A DNA stretch of 64,000 bases from Isoetes taiwanensis (taxonomy: Eukaryota; Streptophyta; Lycopodiopsida; Isoetales; Isoetaceae). The notes beneath the pieces are model-generated. The model saw nothing but the letters and a program-made list of their open reading frames with translations, was not told the DNA's origin and did not search any database. The stretch covers positions 10,221,523-10,285,522 of the forward strand of contig JAJEKV010000021.1 in the NCBI GenBank assembly GCA_021234155.1, in the 5' to 3' direction. A program made the position numbers and the translations under genes. Positions 49,527 through 58,890 of the stretch are shown here, piece after piece. Within the stretch, counting starts at the first letter, position 1, and every line of letters begins with the position of its first letter.

Positions 49527-49606
49527 GACAATTTGGCCGAGTGGTCTAAGGCGTTGGATTTAGGCTCCAATCTGAAAGGGCATGGGTTCAAATCCCATGG
49601 TTGTCA
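49527..49606 (+). tRNA. tRNA-Leu(UAG), class B
   Basis: Variable arm TCTGAAAGGG, and the acceptor 3' strand GGTTGTC, which can still pair (T-G). Confidence 0.88.
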
Positions 49607-50626
49607 ATGTTCTACATCCATTGATTAAGTTTTCAATGCCAAGATTTAAGTGCATATTGTTGTTTATGAAAATGAAAGTTTAGAGGAATAGGTGTTTATA
49701 TTATTAGTGTGGATTAAAGGATGTACAAATCGTCAGGTTTTAAAGCTCTTTTGATCGATGATTTTACTTTTTACTCATGAAAGGGTGTCATGAACACAGG
49801 ATAAACAACCCTTTAGGCTTTTATTCATATTGAATTTGAATATCATGAATTGCCACTTAAAGTTAATCATAAAACAAAACATGGTTAAATGTACATATTG
49901 AAAATCATTACAAGTCAATTTGATCGAGTGGTCTAAGGAGTTGGATTTAGCTCCAATGATGAAAGGGCATGGAAGTTAAAAATCCCATGTTGATTCAAGT
50001 ATTCTACAATCCATTGATCAAGTATTCAATGCTTAGATTTAAGTGTCTCTGTTTATCCATTTAAGGTTTCAAGAACACAAGGATGTAATGCAAATGTCAA
50101 AGGCTTTTTAGTTATATCCATCAAGTGACAAAATCTATTGCATCAAAAATACATGAATTGCCACCAAGTTAATCAACATTAAATAAAAAATGTAAATCTT
50201 GAGAGTTATTAAAAGACAATTTGTCGAGTGGTCTAAGGAGTTGGATTTAGGCTCCAATCCGAAAGGGCATGGGAAGATAAAGAAATAGTTGTCAATAATT
50301 CTACATCCATTGATCTAGTTTTCAATGCCAAGATTTAAGTCTGAAATCATTCTTCATCCATTAAATTCAAGGACTCAAATGGAAGAAAACGCTTTAGTTA
50401 TATTGGATTAAAGGAATGGTACAAGTTGCACAAAAAATCATGTTTTCAAAAGCTTCAAGAATGAGTTTAAACCTTTTGAAATGTCAAATGCTTTGCTTTA
50501 GACACTTTTATCCATTGATCCTTTGACAAAAGTCATTGCATCAAATTTGAATATCATGAATTGCTACCAACATTTCCTTTAAACAAAATATGCCTAGATG
50601 AAAATGAACTTTGAGAATTATTACAA

Positions 50627-50709
50627 GACAATTTAACGAGTGGTCAAAAGGCGTTGGATTTAGGCTCCAACGAAAAGGGCATGGGTTCAAATCCCATAGG
50701 CTTTTGTCA
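50627..50709 (+). pseudogene. damaged tRNA-Leu(UAG)
   Basis: The B box and UAG loop survive; the A box and 3' acceptor strand are broken by insertions. Confidence 0.55.
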
Positions 50710-51527
50710 ATGTTCTACATCCATTGATCAAGTTTTCAATGCCAAGTTTTAAAAATCATTAAAGACAATTTTAAACTTGTTTATGAAAATGAAAGTTTAG
50801 AGGACTCATTTGGAAGAGAATCCATTTAGTGTGGATTAAAGGAATGGTACAAATCGTCTTATTTTTAAAGCTCTTCTTCGATCGATGAGTTATAGTTAAT
50901 TTGACCCTTTAGGCTTTTCTATTGAATTTTGAATGATAAAGTTAAGGGTTTAACAATTTTGCAAGTCATATAGGAATTTAGAATATCATGAATTGCTATT
51001 GAATTTAATCACAAAACAAAACATGGTTAAATGTACAATTGAGAATCATTACAAGACAAATCCAAAGGTTAATTTTGGATTTTGCTAATCTTAAAGGGCA
51101 TGAAGGATTTTTTCCATCAAAACAAAAAATGGTTAAAATAAATTTCAGAATGCTTTAGACATCAACTTGACAAAATCTATTGAATTTAAAATCATGAATT
51201 TTTAATCAGGATTTATTCTAGATGTAAACCTTGAGAGTCATTAAAAGACAATTTTTCTAAGGCCTGGATTTTCCAATAAAGGGAATGGGTTCAAATAGTG
51301 TCAATGTTTTTAAAGTTTTCTCTTGATTGTTGAAATTTTCAATTAAAGGATGTCAATGAATACAAGGATATTTTTTGCAAATGTCCCTTTTTATCATATT
51401 AAAGGGTTTTCAGGATAAAAAAACCTTTTTAGGCTTTTATTCATATTGAATTTGAATATCATGAATTGCTCTGAAGTTAATCATAAAACAAAACATGGTT
51501 AAATGTACATATTGAGAATCATTACAA

Positions 51528-51608
51528 GACAATTTGGCCGAAAGTGGTCTAAGGCGTTGGATTTAGGCTCCAATCCGAAAGGGCATGGGTTCAAATCCAT
51601 AGTTGTCA
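51528..51608 (+). pseudogene. damaged tRNA-Leu(UAG)
   Basis: The A box is split by two bases, and one T-stem base is missing. The rest is consensus. Confidence 0.6.
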
Positions 51609-52307
51609 ATGTTAATTTCCATTGATCAAGTTTTCAATCAAGTTTTCAATGCAAGATTTTGTTTAGAAATATTTAAGGTTCTCTTAAGGATGTAATGCAA
51701 ACCCTTTAGGATTTTAGTTATATCCATCAAGTGACAAAATCTTTTGAATTTGAAATTCATCAACATGAATTGCCATTTGAAGGTTAATCATGAATAAAAA
51801 GGATTTTTTCCTTCATAAATTTGAATATCATGAATTGCCCTTAAGTTAATCATAAAACAAAACATGGTTAAATCTTATTGAGTCATTAAAAGACAATTTT
51901 CGAGTGGTCTAAGGTGTTGGATTTGGTCCAATCCTAAGGGGCATTTTTCAAGTTCTCCATAGTTGGCATGTTCTACATAAATTGATCAAGTTTTCAATGG
52001 ATTTTAATGTACACTTCCTTAGTTCTCTATTTTTTTGGAAGATGCTCTTTTAGGATTTTAGATTAAAGGAATACTCTTCTCTTGAATTTTTTAAAGAAAT
52101 CTTCCTTTTGTCAATGAGTTATAGAACTCCAAGACAAGGATAAATGCAAATGTCAACCCTTTCCTTTTTTTAGACACATGAATTTTTGTACAATTATATT
52201 CATTCAAGTGACAAAAGCTATTGCATCAAAATCCAAAAATCATGAATTGCTACCAAGTTAATCAAAACATTAAATATGTTAAATGTAAAATTGAGAGTTC
52301 ATTACAA

Positions 52308-52400
52308 GACAATGGATTTAAAGTGGTCTGTTTCCTTCCTTTGGATGAAACCCTTTTCCAATCCGATGAAAGGGCATGGGTTCAAATCCCATAGTTGTCA
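52308..52400 (+). pseudogene. damaged tRNA-Leu
   Basis: The 3' half with the B box is perfect, but the D-arm and anticodon arm are replaced by pyrimidine-rich filler. Confidence 0.6.
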
Positions 52401-52755
52401 ATGTTCTACATCCATTGATCCATCTTTTTTCAATGCCAAGATTTAAGTGCATCCATTTTCAAGTTTTCCTTTTTTTCTTTATTTTGCTTTCTTTGTTTAT
52501 GAAAATGAAAGTTTCTTTCCAAATGGAAGAGAACGCATTTTGTGGATTAAAGGAATGGTACAAATCGTCCGGGGTTTTTAAAGCTCTTCTTGATCGATGA
52601 GTTATACTCTTTACTCACGAAAGGGTGTCATGAACACGAGGATAAATCGGACCCTTTAGGCTTTTAGTCATATTGAATTTGAATATCATGAATTGCTTCT
52701 CTGGGTTAATCATAAAACAAAACATGGTTAAATGTACAATTGAGAATCATTACAA

Positions 52756-52835
52756 GACAATTTGGCCGAGTGGTCTAAGGCGTTGGATTTAGGCTCCAAT
52801 TCGAAAGGGCATGGGTTCAAATCCCATAGTTGTCA
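52756..52835 (+). tRNA. tRNA-Leu(UAG), class C
   Basis: TTCG variable-arm variant. The last sound copy of block 2. It is followed by a damaged D monomer near 53062 whose tRNA part is mostly lost. Confidence 0.9.
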
Positions 52836-53268
52836 ATATTCTACATCCATTGATCAAGTATTCAATGCCAAGATTTAAGTGTGCAAATAGGTGTTTATCT
52901 TCTTATATTATAAGGTTTCGGTGTAAGGATGTAATGCAAACCCTTTAGGATTTTAGTTATATCCATCAAGTGACAAAATCTATTGAATTTGAATACATGA
53001 ATTGCCACGAAGTTAATCACAGAACAAAACGTGCTTAAATGTACATCTTGAGAGTCATTAAAAGGCCTGGTCTAAGGAGTTGGATTTGAGCATCTTCATC
53101 AACAAGGTACCATAGATTTTAAAGAAGTAGTGTGGATTAAAGTAATGGTACAAGTTCTCTAGTTTTTAGATGCTTTGTTTCATACTCTTCATCCATTAAA
53201 TTTTGTCAGAAACACAAGGATAAATGCAAATGTCAAATGCTTTGTTTACTTATATTCATCAAGTGAAA

Positions 53269-53626
53269 CCACCTTCTCCTTTAAACACTTCAATAGAAGT
53301 CAATAGATTGGCACCAAATCGTGTAGACATTTTTCAAAACTGGCTCTGATACCAATGAAAGAAGAAGTTAACAAGATATTTCAATCCAATTGTGACGTTC
53401 CAAATATTTATACGGTATATGTATAAGTACATTGACACGTCACCCAGTAGAGATATGCCACCATGGGGTATGGTAACCTAGGGGGGTTGACCTAAAAGGG
53501 ATTTAATTAGCTATGTTAAAACCATCATTCATTTAAATTGGATTTATGTCAGGATTTTGGACCATTTTGGCACTGCAACTTTTTCCCGGGTTAGTAAATT
53601 TGCATCGAGAATGTGATTTAAATTCT
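53269..53626 (-). mobile_element. LTR-retrotransposon fragment with start of gag
   Basis: On the minus strand, sequence resembling an LTR end (CTTCTTTCA) is followed one base later by the primer-binding site TGGTATCAGAGCC and then, after 9 bases, an ATG frame of about 22 codons (MSTRFGANLL...), cut off at the satellite edge. That layout fits the 5' end of a plant LTR retrotransposon, perhaps copia-like. The outer LTR end is not identifiable. The fragment lies exactly where the satellite changes from plus to minus orientation. Confidence 0.6.
53342..53354 (-). promoter_or_regulatory. retrotransposon primer-binding site
   Basis: On the minus strand this reads TGGTATCAGAGCC, complementary to the 3' end of initiator tRNA-Met. 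Confidence 0.75.
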
Positions 53627-53784
53627 TGTATTTAAATTCAATAGATTTTGTCACTTGATGGATATAACTAAAATCCTAAAGGGTTTACATTACATCCTTA
53701 TACCGAAACCTTATAATATAAGATAAACACCTATTTGTACACTAAATCTTGGCATTGAATACTTGATCAATGGATGTAGAATAT

Positions 53785-53864
53785 TGACAACTATGGGATT
53801 TGAACCCATGCCCTTTCAGATTGGAGCCTAAATCCAACGCCTTAGACCACCCGGCCAAATTGTC
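53785..53864 (-). tRNA. tRNA-Leu(UAG)
   Basis: 80 nt. The A box is TGGCCGGGTGG (A14 region changed to G), and the variable arm is TCTGAAAGGG. Other arms are consensus. Confidence 0.85.
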
Positions 53865-54192
53865 TTCTAATGATTCTCAATATGTACATTTAACCATGTT
53901 TAAGGCGTTTTTATGATTAACCAAAAGGGCAATTCATGATATTCAAATTCAATATCACTAAAAGCCTAAAGGGTTCAAGATTTATCCTTTTTTCTTCATG
54001 ACACCCTTTCGTGAGTAAAGAGTATAACTCATCGATCAAGAAGAGCTTTAAAAACTGGACGATTTGTACCATTCCGTTAATCCACACTAATGCTTTTCCT
54101 ACCATTTCAGTCCTCTAAACTTCCATTTTCATAAACAACTATCTGTGCACTTAAATCTTGGCATTGAAACTTGATCAATGGATGTAGAACAT

Positions 54193-54264
54193 TGACAACT
54201 GTGGGATTCAAACCCATGATTTAAATCCAAGGGCATGGGTTTTAGGGCATTCGGTCAAATTGTC
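54193..54264 (-). pseudogene. broken tRNA-Leu
   Basis: The two ends are recognisable, but the centre is rearranged and contains a piece of GGGCATGGGTT in the wrong place and orientation. Confidence 0.6.
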
Positions 54265-54560
54265 TTCAATATGTACATTTAATAACGTTTTTTGTTTTAT
54301 GATTAACCTTTAGGATTTTAGGCGATTCATGATATTCAAATTCAATATAATTAAAAGCCTAAAGGGTTTGCGTTTATCCTCGTGTTCATAATACCCTTTC
54401 ATGAGTAAAGAGTATAACTCATCGATAACTGGATGATTTATACCATTCCTTTAATCCACACTAATGCTTTCCCTCAGTGCTCTAAGCTTTCATTTTCATA
54501 AACAACTATCTGTGCACTTAAATCTTGGCATTGAAAACTTGATCAGTGAATGTAGAACAT

Positions 54561-54640
54561 TGACAACTATGGGATTTGAACACATGCCCTTTTGAATTGG
54601 AGCCTAAATCCAACGCCTTAGGCCACTCGGCCAAATTGTC
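54561..54640 (-). tRNA. tRNA-Leu(UAG)
   Basis: 80 nt. The T-stem has a mismatch (ATGTG/CCCAT). A box TGGCCGAGTGG is intact. Confidence 0.8.
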
Positions 54641-54879
54641 TTGCAATGCCTCTCAAGATGTACATTTAAACACATTTGCGTTTATCCTCGTGTTCATGAC
54701 ACCCTTTCGTGAGTAAAGAGTATAACTCATCGATCAAGAAGAGCTTTAAAAATTGGACGATTTGTACCATTCCTTTAATCCACACTAATGTGTTCTCTTC
54801 CATTTCAGTCCTCTAAACTTTCATTTTCATATGCACTTAAATCTTGGCATTGAAAACTTGATCAATGGATGTAGAACAT

Positions 54880-54959
54880 TGACAACTATGGGATTTGAAC
54901 CCATGCCCTTTTGGATTGGAGCCTAAATCCAATGCCTTAGACCACTCGGCTAAATTGTC
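54880..54959 (-). tRNA. tRNA-Leu(UAG)
   Basis: 80 nt. The A box starts TAGCCGAGTGG, and AAGGCATTGG precedes the anticodon loop. All stems pair. Confidence 0.85.
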
Positions 54960-55050
54960 TTGTAATAACTCTTAAGATTTACATCTAGACATATTTAATT
55001 TTGTGATTAACTTGGTCGCAATTCATGATTTTTGGATGCAATAGCTTTTG

Positions 55051-55518
55051 TCACTTGATGAATATAAGTAAGTGTCTAAAGCATTTGACAGTAGTTTTTG
55101 ATTCATTAAATTTGGTCTTCAAACTGTGGCAAGCCAAGGACCATAGAGCATACTTCATAAGAAGGTGATCCACCTTCAATCCTTTAGAATTAGATGCCCC
55201 TGCACAGATAGATAGCAAGTGGTAAGTTAATGTTTGAAAGGAAAAAATGATATATGTTTTGTCTTGATGCTTCATCCGAAACGGTTCAACAGTATGAAAG
55301 GATAACGATTTGAAAGGACAGAGCTTGGGCATCTTTGTTTTGCCCTCAAAACTTGAAGACAAACCTCTATTAGAACAAATAGGAGCAGGCAGCAGAAAGA
55401 GGAAGCATCTCTTGATGGTCCGGAAGCTCTTCTCATTACAAGCCCTAAGCCTTTGAAAGAATGAAAACAAAGAAAAAAATGAAATAGATTCAATCTTTGC
55501 CCGATTAACAAGCATCAA
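55051..55518 (-). CDS. uncharacterised 155-codon open frame, doubtful
   Basis: This is the longest non-repetitive frame of the island between blocks 3 and 4. The last dozen residues come from satellite sequence, so the stop is not original. The frame is rich in F, L, S and C, and I recognise no domain. It may be a captured gene fragment or simply chance; no intron or promoter signal supports expression. Confidence 0.15.
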   Translation of the reverse strand: MMLVNRAKIESISFFSLFSFFQRLRACNEKSFRTIKRCFLFLLPAPICSNRGLSSSFEGKTKMPKLCPFKSLSFHTVEPFRMKHQDKTYIIFSFQTLTYHLLSICAGASNSKGLKVDHLLMKYALWSLACHSLKTKFNESKTTVKCFRHLLIFIK

Positions 55519-55926
55519 AGAACAACCATATTTTCAAGAACAAAGCTTAATGCTTGCAACAGCTCTGGGACCGACCTGGTAAACAAAAATTGAAGCCCTT
55601 TAAGCAAATATCAGAACCCTTTGGCTGAATGTTTTAGTAGCCGAATACTCCACCACCAAAATTGCTTTCTTTGGAAGAGCGATATTCTTACCTGCAAACT
55701 GATGGCCGACATGCATGCCTAAACCACCACCTGAAAATACACACGATGATTGGCTAGCCTAAGGAATGCCACAAAATAAATCTTAAAAGGAAAAAAGATT
55801 CTGATTTTTGGAAAGTCGAAAATATCTGCCGACAGTCCAAAACGTCTAAAATCTTAGGAAATCATGCTAATATAAATTCCAAAAAAGTTTTTGGCCAAAC
55901 CTGAAAGTCCCAAATTAACAAGATTG
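55091..55926. other. unique island between satellite blocks 3 and 4
   Basis: Non-repetitive DNA with balanced codon-like composition, flanked on both sides by satellite in opposite orientations. No LTR ends or terminal inverted repeats were found at its limits. Apart from the doubtful minus-strand frame nothing is assignable. Confidence 0.5.
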
Positions 55927-56567
55927 ATTCATCAAGTGACAAATCTATTGAATTTGAATATCATGAATTGCTACGAAGTTAATCACAAAACAAAACGTGC
56001 TTAAATGTACATGTCGAGAGTCATTACAAGACAAAATGGAAGGGAAAGCATTAGTGTAGATTACAGGATGGTACAAATCGTCCAATTTTTAAAGTTCTTC
56101 TTGATCGATGAGTTTTACTTTTTACTCATGAAAGGGTGTCATGAACATGAGGATAAAAGCAAACCCTTTAGGCTTTTAGTTACATTCATCAAGTGACAAA
56201 ATCTATTGAAATTGAATATCATGAATTGCTACAAAATTAATCACAGGACAAAACGTGCTTGAATGTACATCCTGAGAGTCATTATAAGACAATTTGATCG
56301 AGTGGTCTAAGGAGTTGGACTTATGCTCCAATCTGGAAGGGCATGAGAAGATAAAGAAGTAGTGTGGATTAAAGTAATGGTACAAGTTCTCTAGTTTAGT
56401 TATATTCATGTTGTGACAAATCTATTGAATTTGAATATCATGAAGTGCTACGAAATTAATCACAAAACAAAAGTGACAAAAGCTATTGCATCTAAAAATC
56501 ATGATTTGCTACCAAGTTAATCACAATATTAAATACATCTAGATGTAAATCTTGAGAGTTATTACAA

Positions 56568-56647
56568 GACAATTTGGCAGAGTGGTCTAAGGCGTTGGCT
56601 TTAGGCTCCAATCTGGAAGGGCATGGGTTCAAATGCCATAGTTGTCA
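56568..56647 (+). tRNA. tRNA-Leu(UAG), diverged
   Basis: 80 nt. The anticodon stem has one mismatch (TTGGC/TCCAA), and the T-stem has one (ATGGG/GCCAT). The A box is TGGCAGAGTGG. UAG is retained; function is doubtful. Confidence 0.6.
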
Positions 56648-56712
56648 ATGTTCTACATCCATTGATCAAGTTTTCAATGCTAAGATTTAAGTGCACAGAT
56701 AGTTAGATAGTT

Positions 56713-56717
56713 GTTTA
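56713..56717 (+). repeat. TRIM target-site duplication, left
   Basis: GTTTA, repeated at 57168-57172 directly after the element. Confidence 0.75.
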
Positions 56718-56862
56718 TGTAACATTCCTAACTGACATGCCCTTAACCAATTGGGCAAAACCGTCTCGACGTTTATGAGTAGTCTCTTCTACCCATTTAT
56801 GTCGGTGTCTCGGAAACGCAACACCAAGATCCACTCGAGCGGTCTCCCATGGGTCCATTACA
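56718..56862 (-). repeat. TRIM LTR (3' LTR on the minus strand)
   Basis: 145 bp, TG...CA ends. It is preceded on the minus strand by the purine tract. Confidence 0.88.
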
Positions 56863-57022
56863 ATCTCTCCCACTAGAACTATGCTCGTCCTCGAGCATCA
56901 CAAACCATAGACCACACCATCCCATGGTGTCCAAGACCAACTCATGACCTACTGTCCAGCGGTATTCCGGGTCATACTTGTCCCCATGGAGACTCGAACT
57001 CGAGCCCTGCTCTGATACTAAA

Positions 57023-57167
57023 TGTAATGTTCCTAACCGACATGCCCTTAACCAACTGGGCAAAACCGTCTAGACATTTATGAGTAGTCGCTTCTACCCA
57101 TTTATGCCAGTGTCTCGGGAACGCAACACCAAGATCCACTCGAGCGGTCTCCCATAGGTCCATTACA
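57023..57167 (-). repeat. TRIM LTR (5' LTR on the minus strand)
   Basis: 145 bp, the same length as its partner. It is followed on the minus strand after two bases by the primer-binding site. Confidence 0.88.
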
Positions 57168-57172
57168 GTTTA
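57168..57172 (+). repeat. TRIM target-site duplication, right
   Basis: GTTTA, matching 56713-56717. Confidence 0.75.
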
Positions 57173-57432
57173 GAAGACTGAAATGAAGGGAAAGCATTAG
57201 TGTGAATTAAAGGAATCGTATAAATTCTCCAGTTTTTAAAGCTTCTTTTGATCGATGAGTTATACTCTATTCACTAAAGGGTGTCATGAATACAAGGATA
57301 AATGCAAACCCTTTAGGCTTTTAGTTATATTCATCAAGTGACAAAATCTATTGAATTTGAATATCATGAATTGCTACGAAGTTAATCATAAAACAAAACA
57401 TGGTTAAATGTACATCTTAAAAGTCATTACAA

Positions 57433-57510
57433 GACAATTTGGTCGAGTGGTCTAGGGCGTTGGTTTTAGGCTCCAATCCAAAAGGGCATGGGTTCAAATC
57501 CCAGTTGTCG
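57433..57510 (+). pseudogene. decayed tRNA-Leu(UAG)
   Basis: The T-stem 3' strand has lost two bases (CCCAGTTGTC), the anticodon stem ends in a T.T mismatch, and the discriminator is G. Confidence 0.65.
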
Positions 57511-57866
57511 ATGTTTTACATCCATTGATCAAGTTTTCAATGCCAAAATTTAAGGCACATATAGTTGGAAGTTTCAATGCCAAGATTTAAGTGCACAGAT
57601 AGTTGTTTATGAAAATGAAAGTTTACAGGACTGGAATGGAAGGGAAACCATTAGTGTGGATTAAAGGAATGGTACAAATTTTCCAGTTTTTAAAGCTCTT
57701 CTTGATCGATGAGTTATACTCTATACTCACGAAAGGGTGTCATGACCACGAGGATAAACGCAGACCCTTTAGGCTTTTAGTTACCTTCATCAAGTGACAA
57801 ATCTATTGAATTTGAATATCATGAATTGCTACGAAGTTAATCACAAAATATTGAGAGTCATTACAA

Positions 57867-57946
57867 GACAATTTGGTTGTGTGGTCTAAGGCATTGGATT
57901 TAGGCTCCAATCCGAAAGGGCATGGGTTCAAATTCCATAGTTGTCA
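57867..57946 (+). tRNA. tRNA-Leu(UAG), diverged
   Basis: 80 nt. The A box is TGGTTGTGTGG, and the T-stem has a G-T pair. The anticodon arm and acceptor stem are consensus. Confidence 0.6.
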
Positions 57947-58040
57947 ATGTTCTACATCTATTGATCAAGTTTCCAATTCCAAGATTTAAGTGTAAAGATA
58001 GCTGTTTATGAAAATGAAAGTTTATCAGGACTAAAATGGA

Positions 58041-58890
58041 AGCCCTCATTCCCTTTTCTCTCCTCCTGTTTCCTTCCCCCTTTTCTTTTACCTTTTTTCT
58101 CTTTTCCTTTTCTCCCCTCCCCTCCCCTCCCCTTTACTTCGCTTCCCTTTTCCCTCCCCCTTTCCTTTTTCGATGGCCTTTTTCCCTCCCTCTTCCTCCT
58201 TTCCCAGCCCTTTCTCTCTTCTACTTTTCCATGTACATTTTTCCCTACCATCTTCCCTTTTCTTTTTCTCTTTCCCTTTTCCCATATACCTTTTCCCCAC
58301 CTTTTTTTCTTCTCCTTTTTTTAAGTGCCATTTTTTCCCTTCCCTTTATTTTCGTGCTTTTTTTTCCTTCCCTTTCCTCCTCCTTTGTTCTTTTCCCTTT
58401 TCCCTTTTCCCTTTTCCTCACACTTTCCCTCTTCCTTTTCTTTCCCTTCTCTTTTTCCCCTTTCCCTCTTCTAGTTTTCTCTATGCCATTTTTCCTTCCC
58501 TTCCCCACGTCCCCTCCTTTCCTTTTCCGTTTCCTTTCCCTTTTTCCCTCTATTCTCCCCTCCCTTTTTCTCTTCCTCTTTTTTCGTGTCCTTTTTCCCT
58601 TCCCTTTTTCTCTTTTCCCCACCTTTTTCCTCTTTCCCTTTTCCAGTGTCCCTTTTTGCTCCCTCCTCCTCCCCCTTTCTTTTCCCTTTTCCCTTCCCTT
58701 CTCTCCACCTTTTCTCTCTTCTCATTTTTCCCTTCCCTTTTACTCCTGTCCTCACCCTTTCCCTCTTCTCAGTTTCGTACTGTCCTTTTTCCTTCAGTTT
58801 CTCCCTTTCTGTTCCTCTCCCTTTTTCTGTGCCCGTGCTTTTTTGCCTTTCACTTTGCCTTTTCTCCTCCTTTTTCCTTTTTCCTTTCCT
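58041..58890 (+). repeat. long pyrimidine-rich tract
   Basis: About 850 bases of nearly uninterrupted C/T on the plus strand with irregular TTTTCCC-type runs. Open frames of 292 and 240 codons on the plus strand (F/P/L/S) and K/E/R/G-rich ones on the minus strand are compositional, not genes. It starts directly at the edge of satellite block 4. Confidence 0.9.

Larger units (their letters stand above)
49640..52545 (+). repeat. scrambled satellite mosaic
   Basis: Monomer fragments of 15-60 bp are joined in wrong order, with T-rich and A-rich filler. Remnants of tRNA copies lie at 49914 (A/D hybrid), 50215, 50627-50709, about 51050, 51247, 51528-51608, about 51890 and 52308-52400. No regular period is visible. 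The clean pattern resumes about 52545. Confidence 0.75.
29400..53268 (+). repeat. tRNA-Leu satellite, block 2 right part (clean higher-order array)
   Basis: The monomers are 250-490 bp, most of them 300-430. Each of classes A, B, C and C' holds one 80-nt tRNA-Leu(UAG); class D holds a truncated one. Classes differ in the bases before the tRNA: A has CCTTGAGAGTTATTACAA, B and C have CAATTGAGAATCATTACAA, C' has CATATTGAGAATCATTACAA, D has CTTGAGAGTCATTAAAA. They also differ just after it: A and B have AAGTTTTCAATG, C has AAGTATTCAATG, C' has AAGTAATCAATG. The 4-mers A-B-C-D start at 29663, 33605, 36150, 39301, 41771 and 45487. The 3-mers A-C'-D start at 35043, 37532, 40603, 43198, 44364, 46921 and 48046. 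The array ends at 53268, where a retrotransposon fragment begins. Confidence 0.92.
53627..55090 (-). repeat. tRNA-Leu satellite, block 3 (minus orientation)
   Basis: About four monomers in reverse orientation. They contain three near-intact tRNA genes and one broken copy (54193-54264). The left end starts inside a C-type spacer and the right end stops inside an A-type upstream region at CTAAAGCATTTGACA. Confidence 0.9.
56718..57167 (-). mobile_element. TRIM retrotransposon (complete, non-autonomous)
   Basis: This 450-bp element has two 145-bp direct terminal repeats (56718-56862 and 57023-57167) that start TGTAA and end TTACA and differ at about 11 positions, mostly transitions. Next to the right repeat the minus strand carries TAGTATCAGAGC (57009-57020), a one-mismatch initiator-tRNA-Met primer-binding site. 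Next to the left repeat the minus strand carries a purine tract (GTGGGAGAGAT, 56863-56873). It is flanked by the 5-bp duplication GTTTA. The 160-bp interior encodes no protein, so mobilisation needed enzymes from another element. It sits inside a satellite monomer. Confidence 0.9.
55927..58040 (+). repeat. tRNA-Leu satellite, block 4 (plus orientation)
   Basis: About five monomers with their own set of point differences (for example CTGGAAGGGC in the tRNA), interrupted by a TRIM element. It includes a D relic at 56288-56346 (loop CTTATGC) and three decaying tRNA copies. It ends in the spacer after GGACTAAAATGGAAG, next to a CT-rich tract. Confidence 0.88.

Noticed and set aside
29400-49600. 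tRNA-derived SINE family
   Set aside because: Copies are head-to-tail tandem with complete tRNA 3' ends, without A-rich tails or target-site duplications.
9588-53268. CRISPR-like array
   Set aside because: Repeats are 80-nt tRNA genes with homologous, not unique, spacers in a plant genome.
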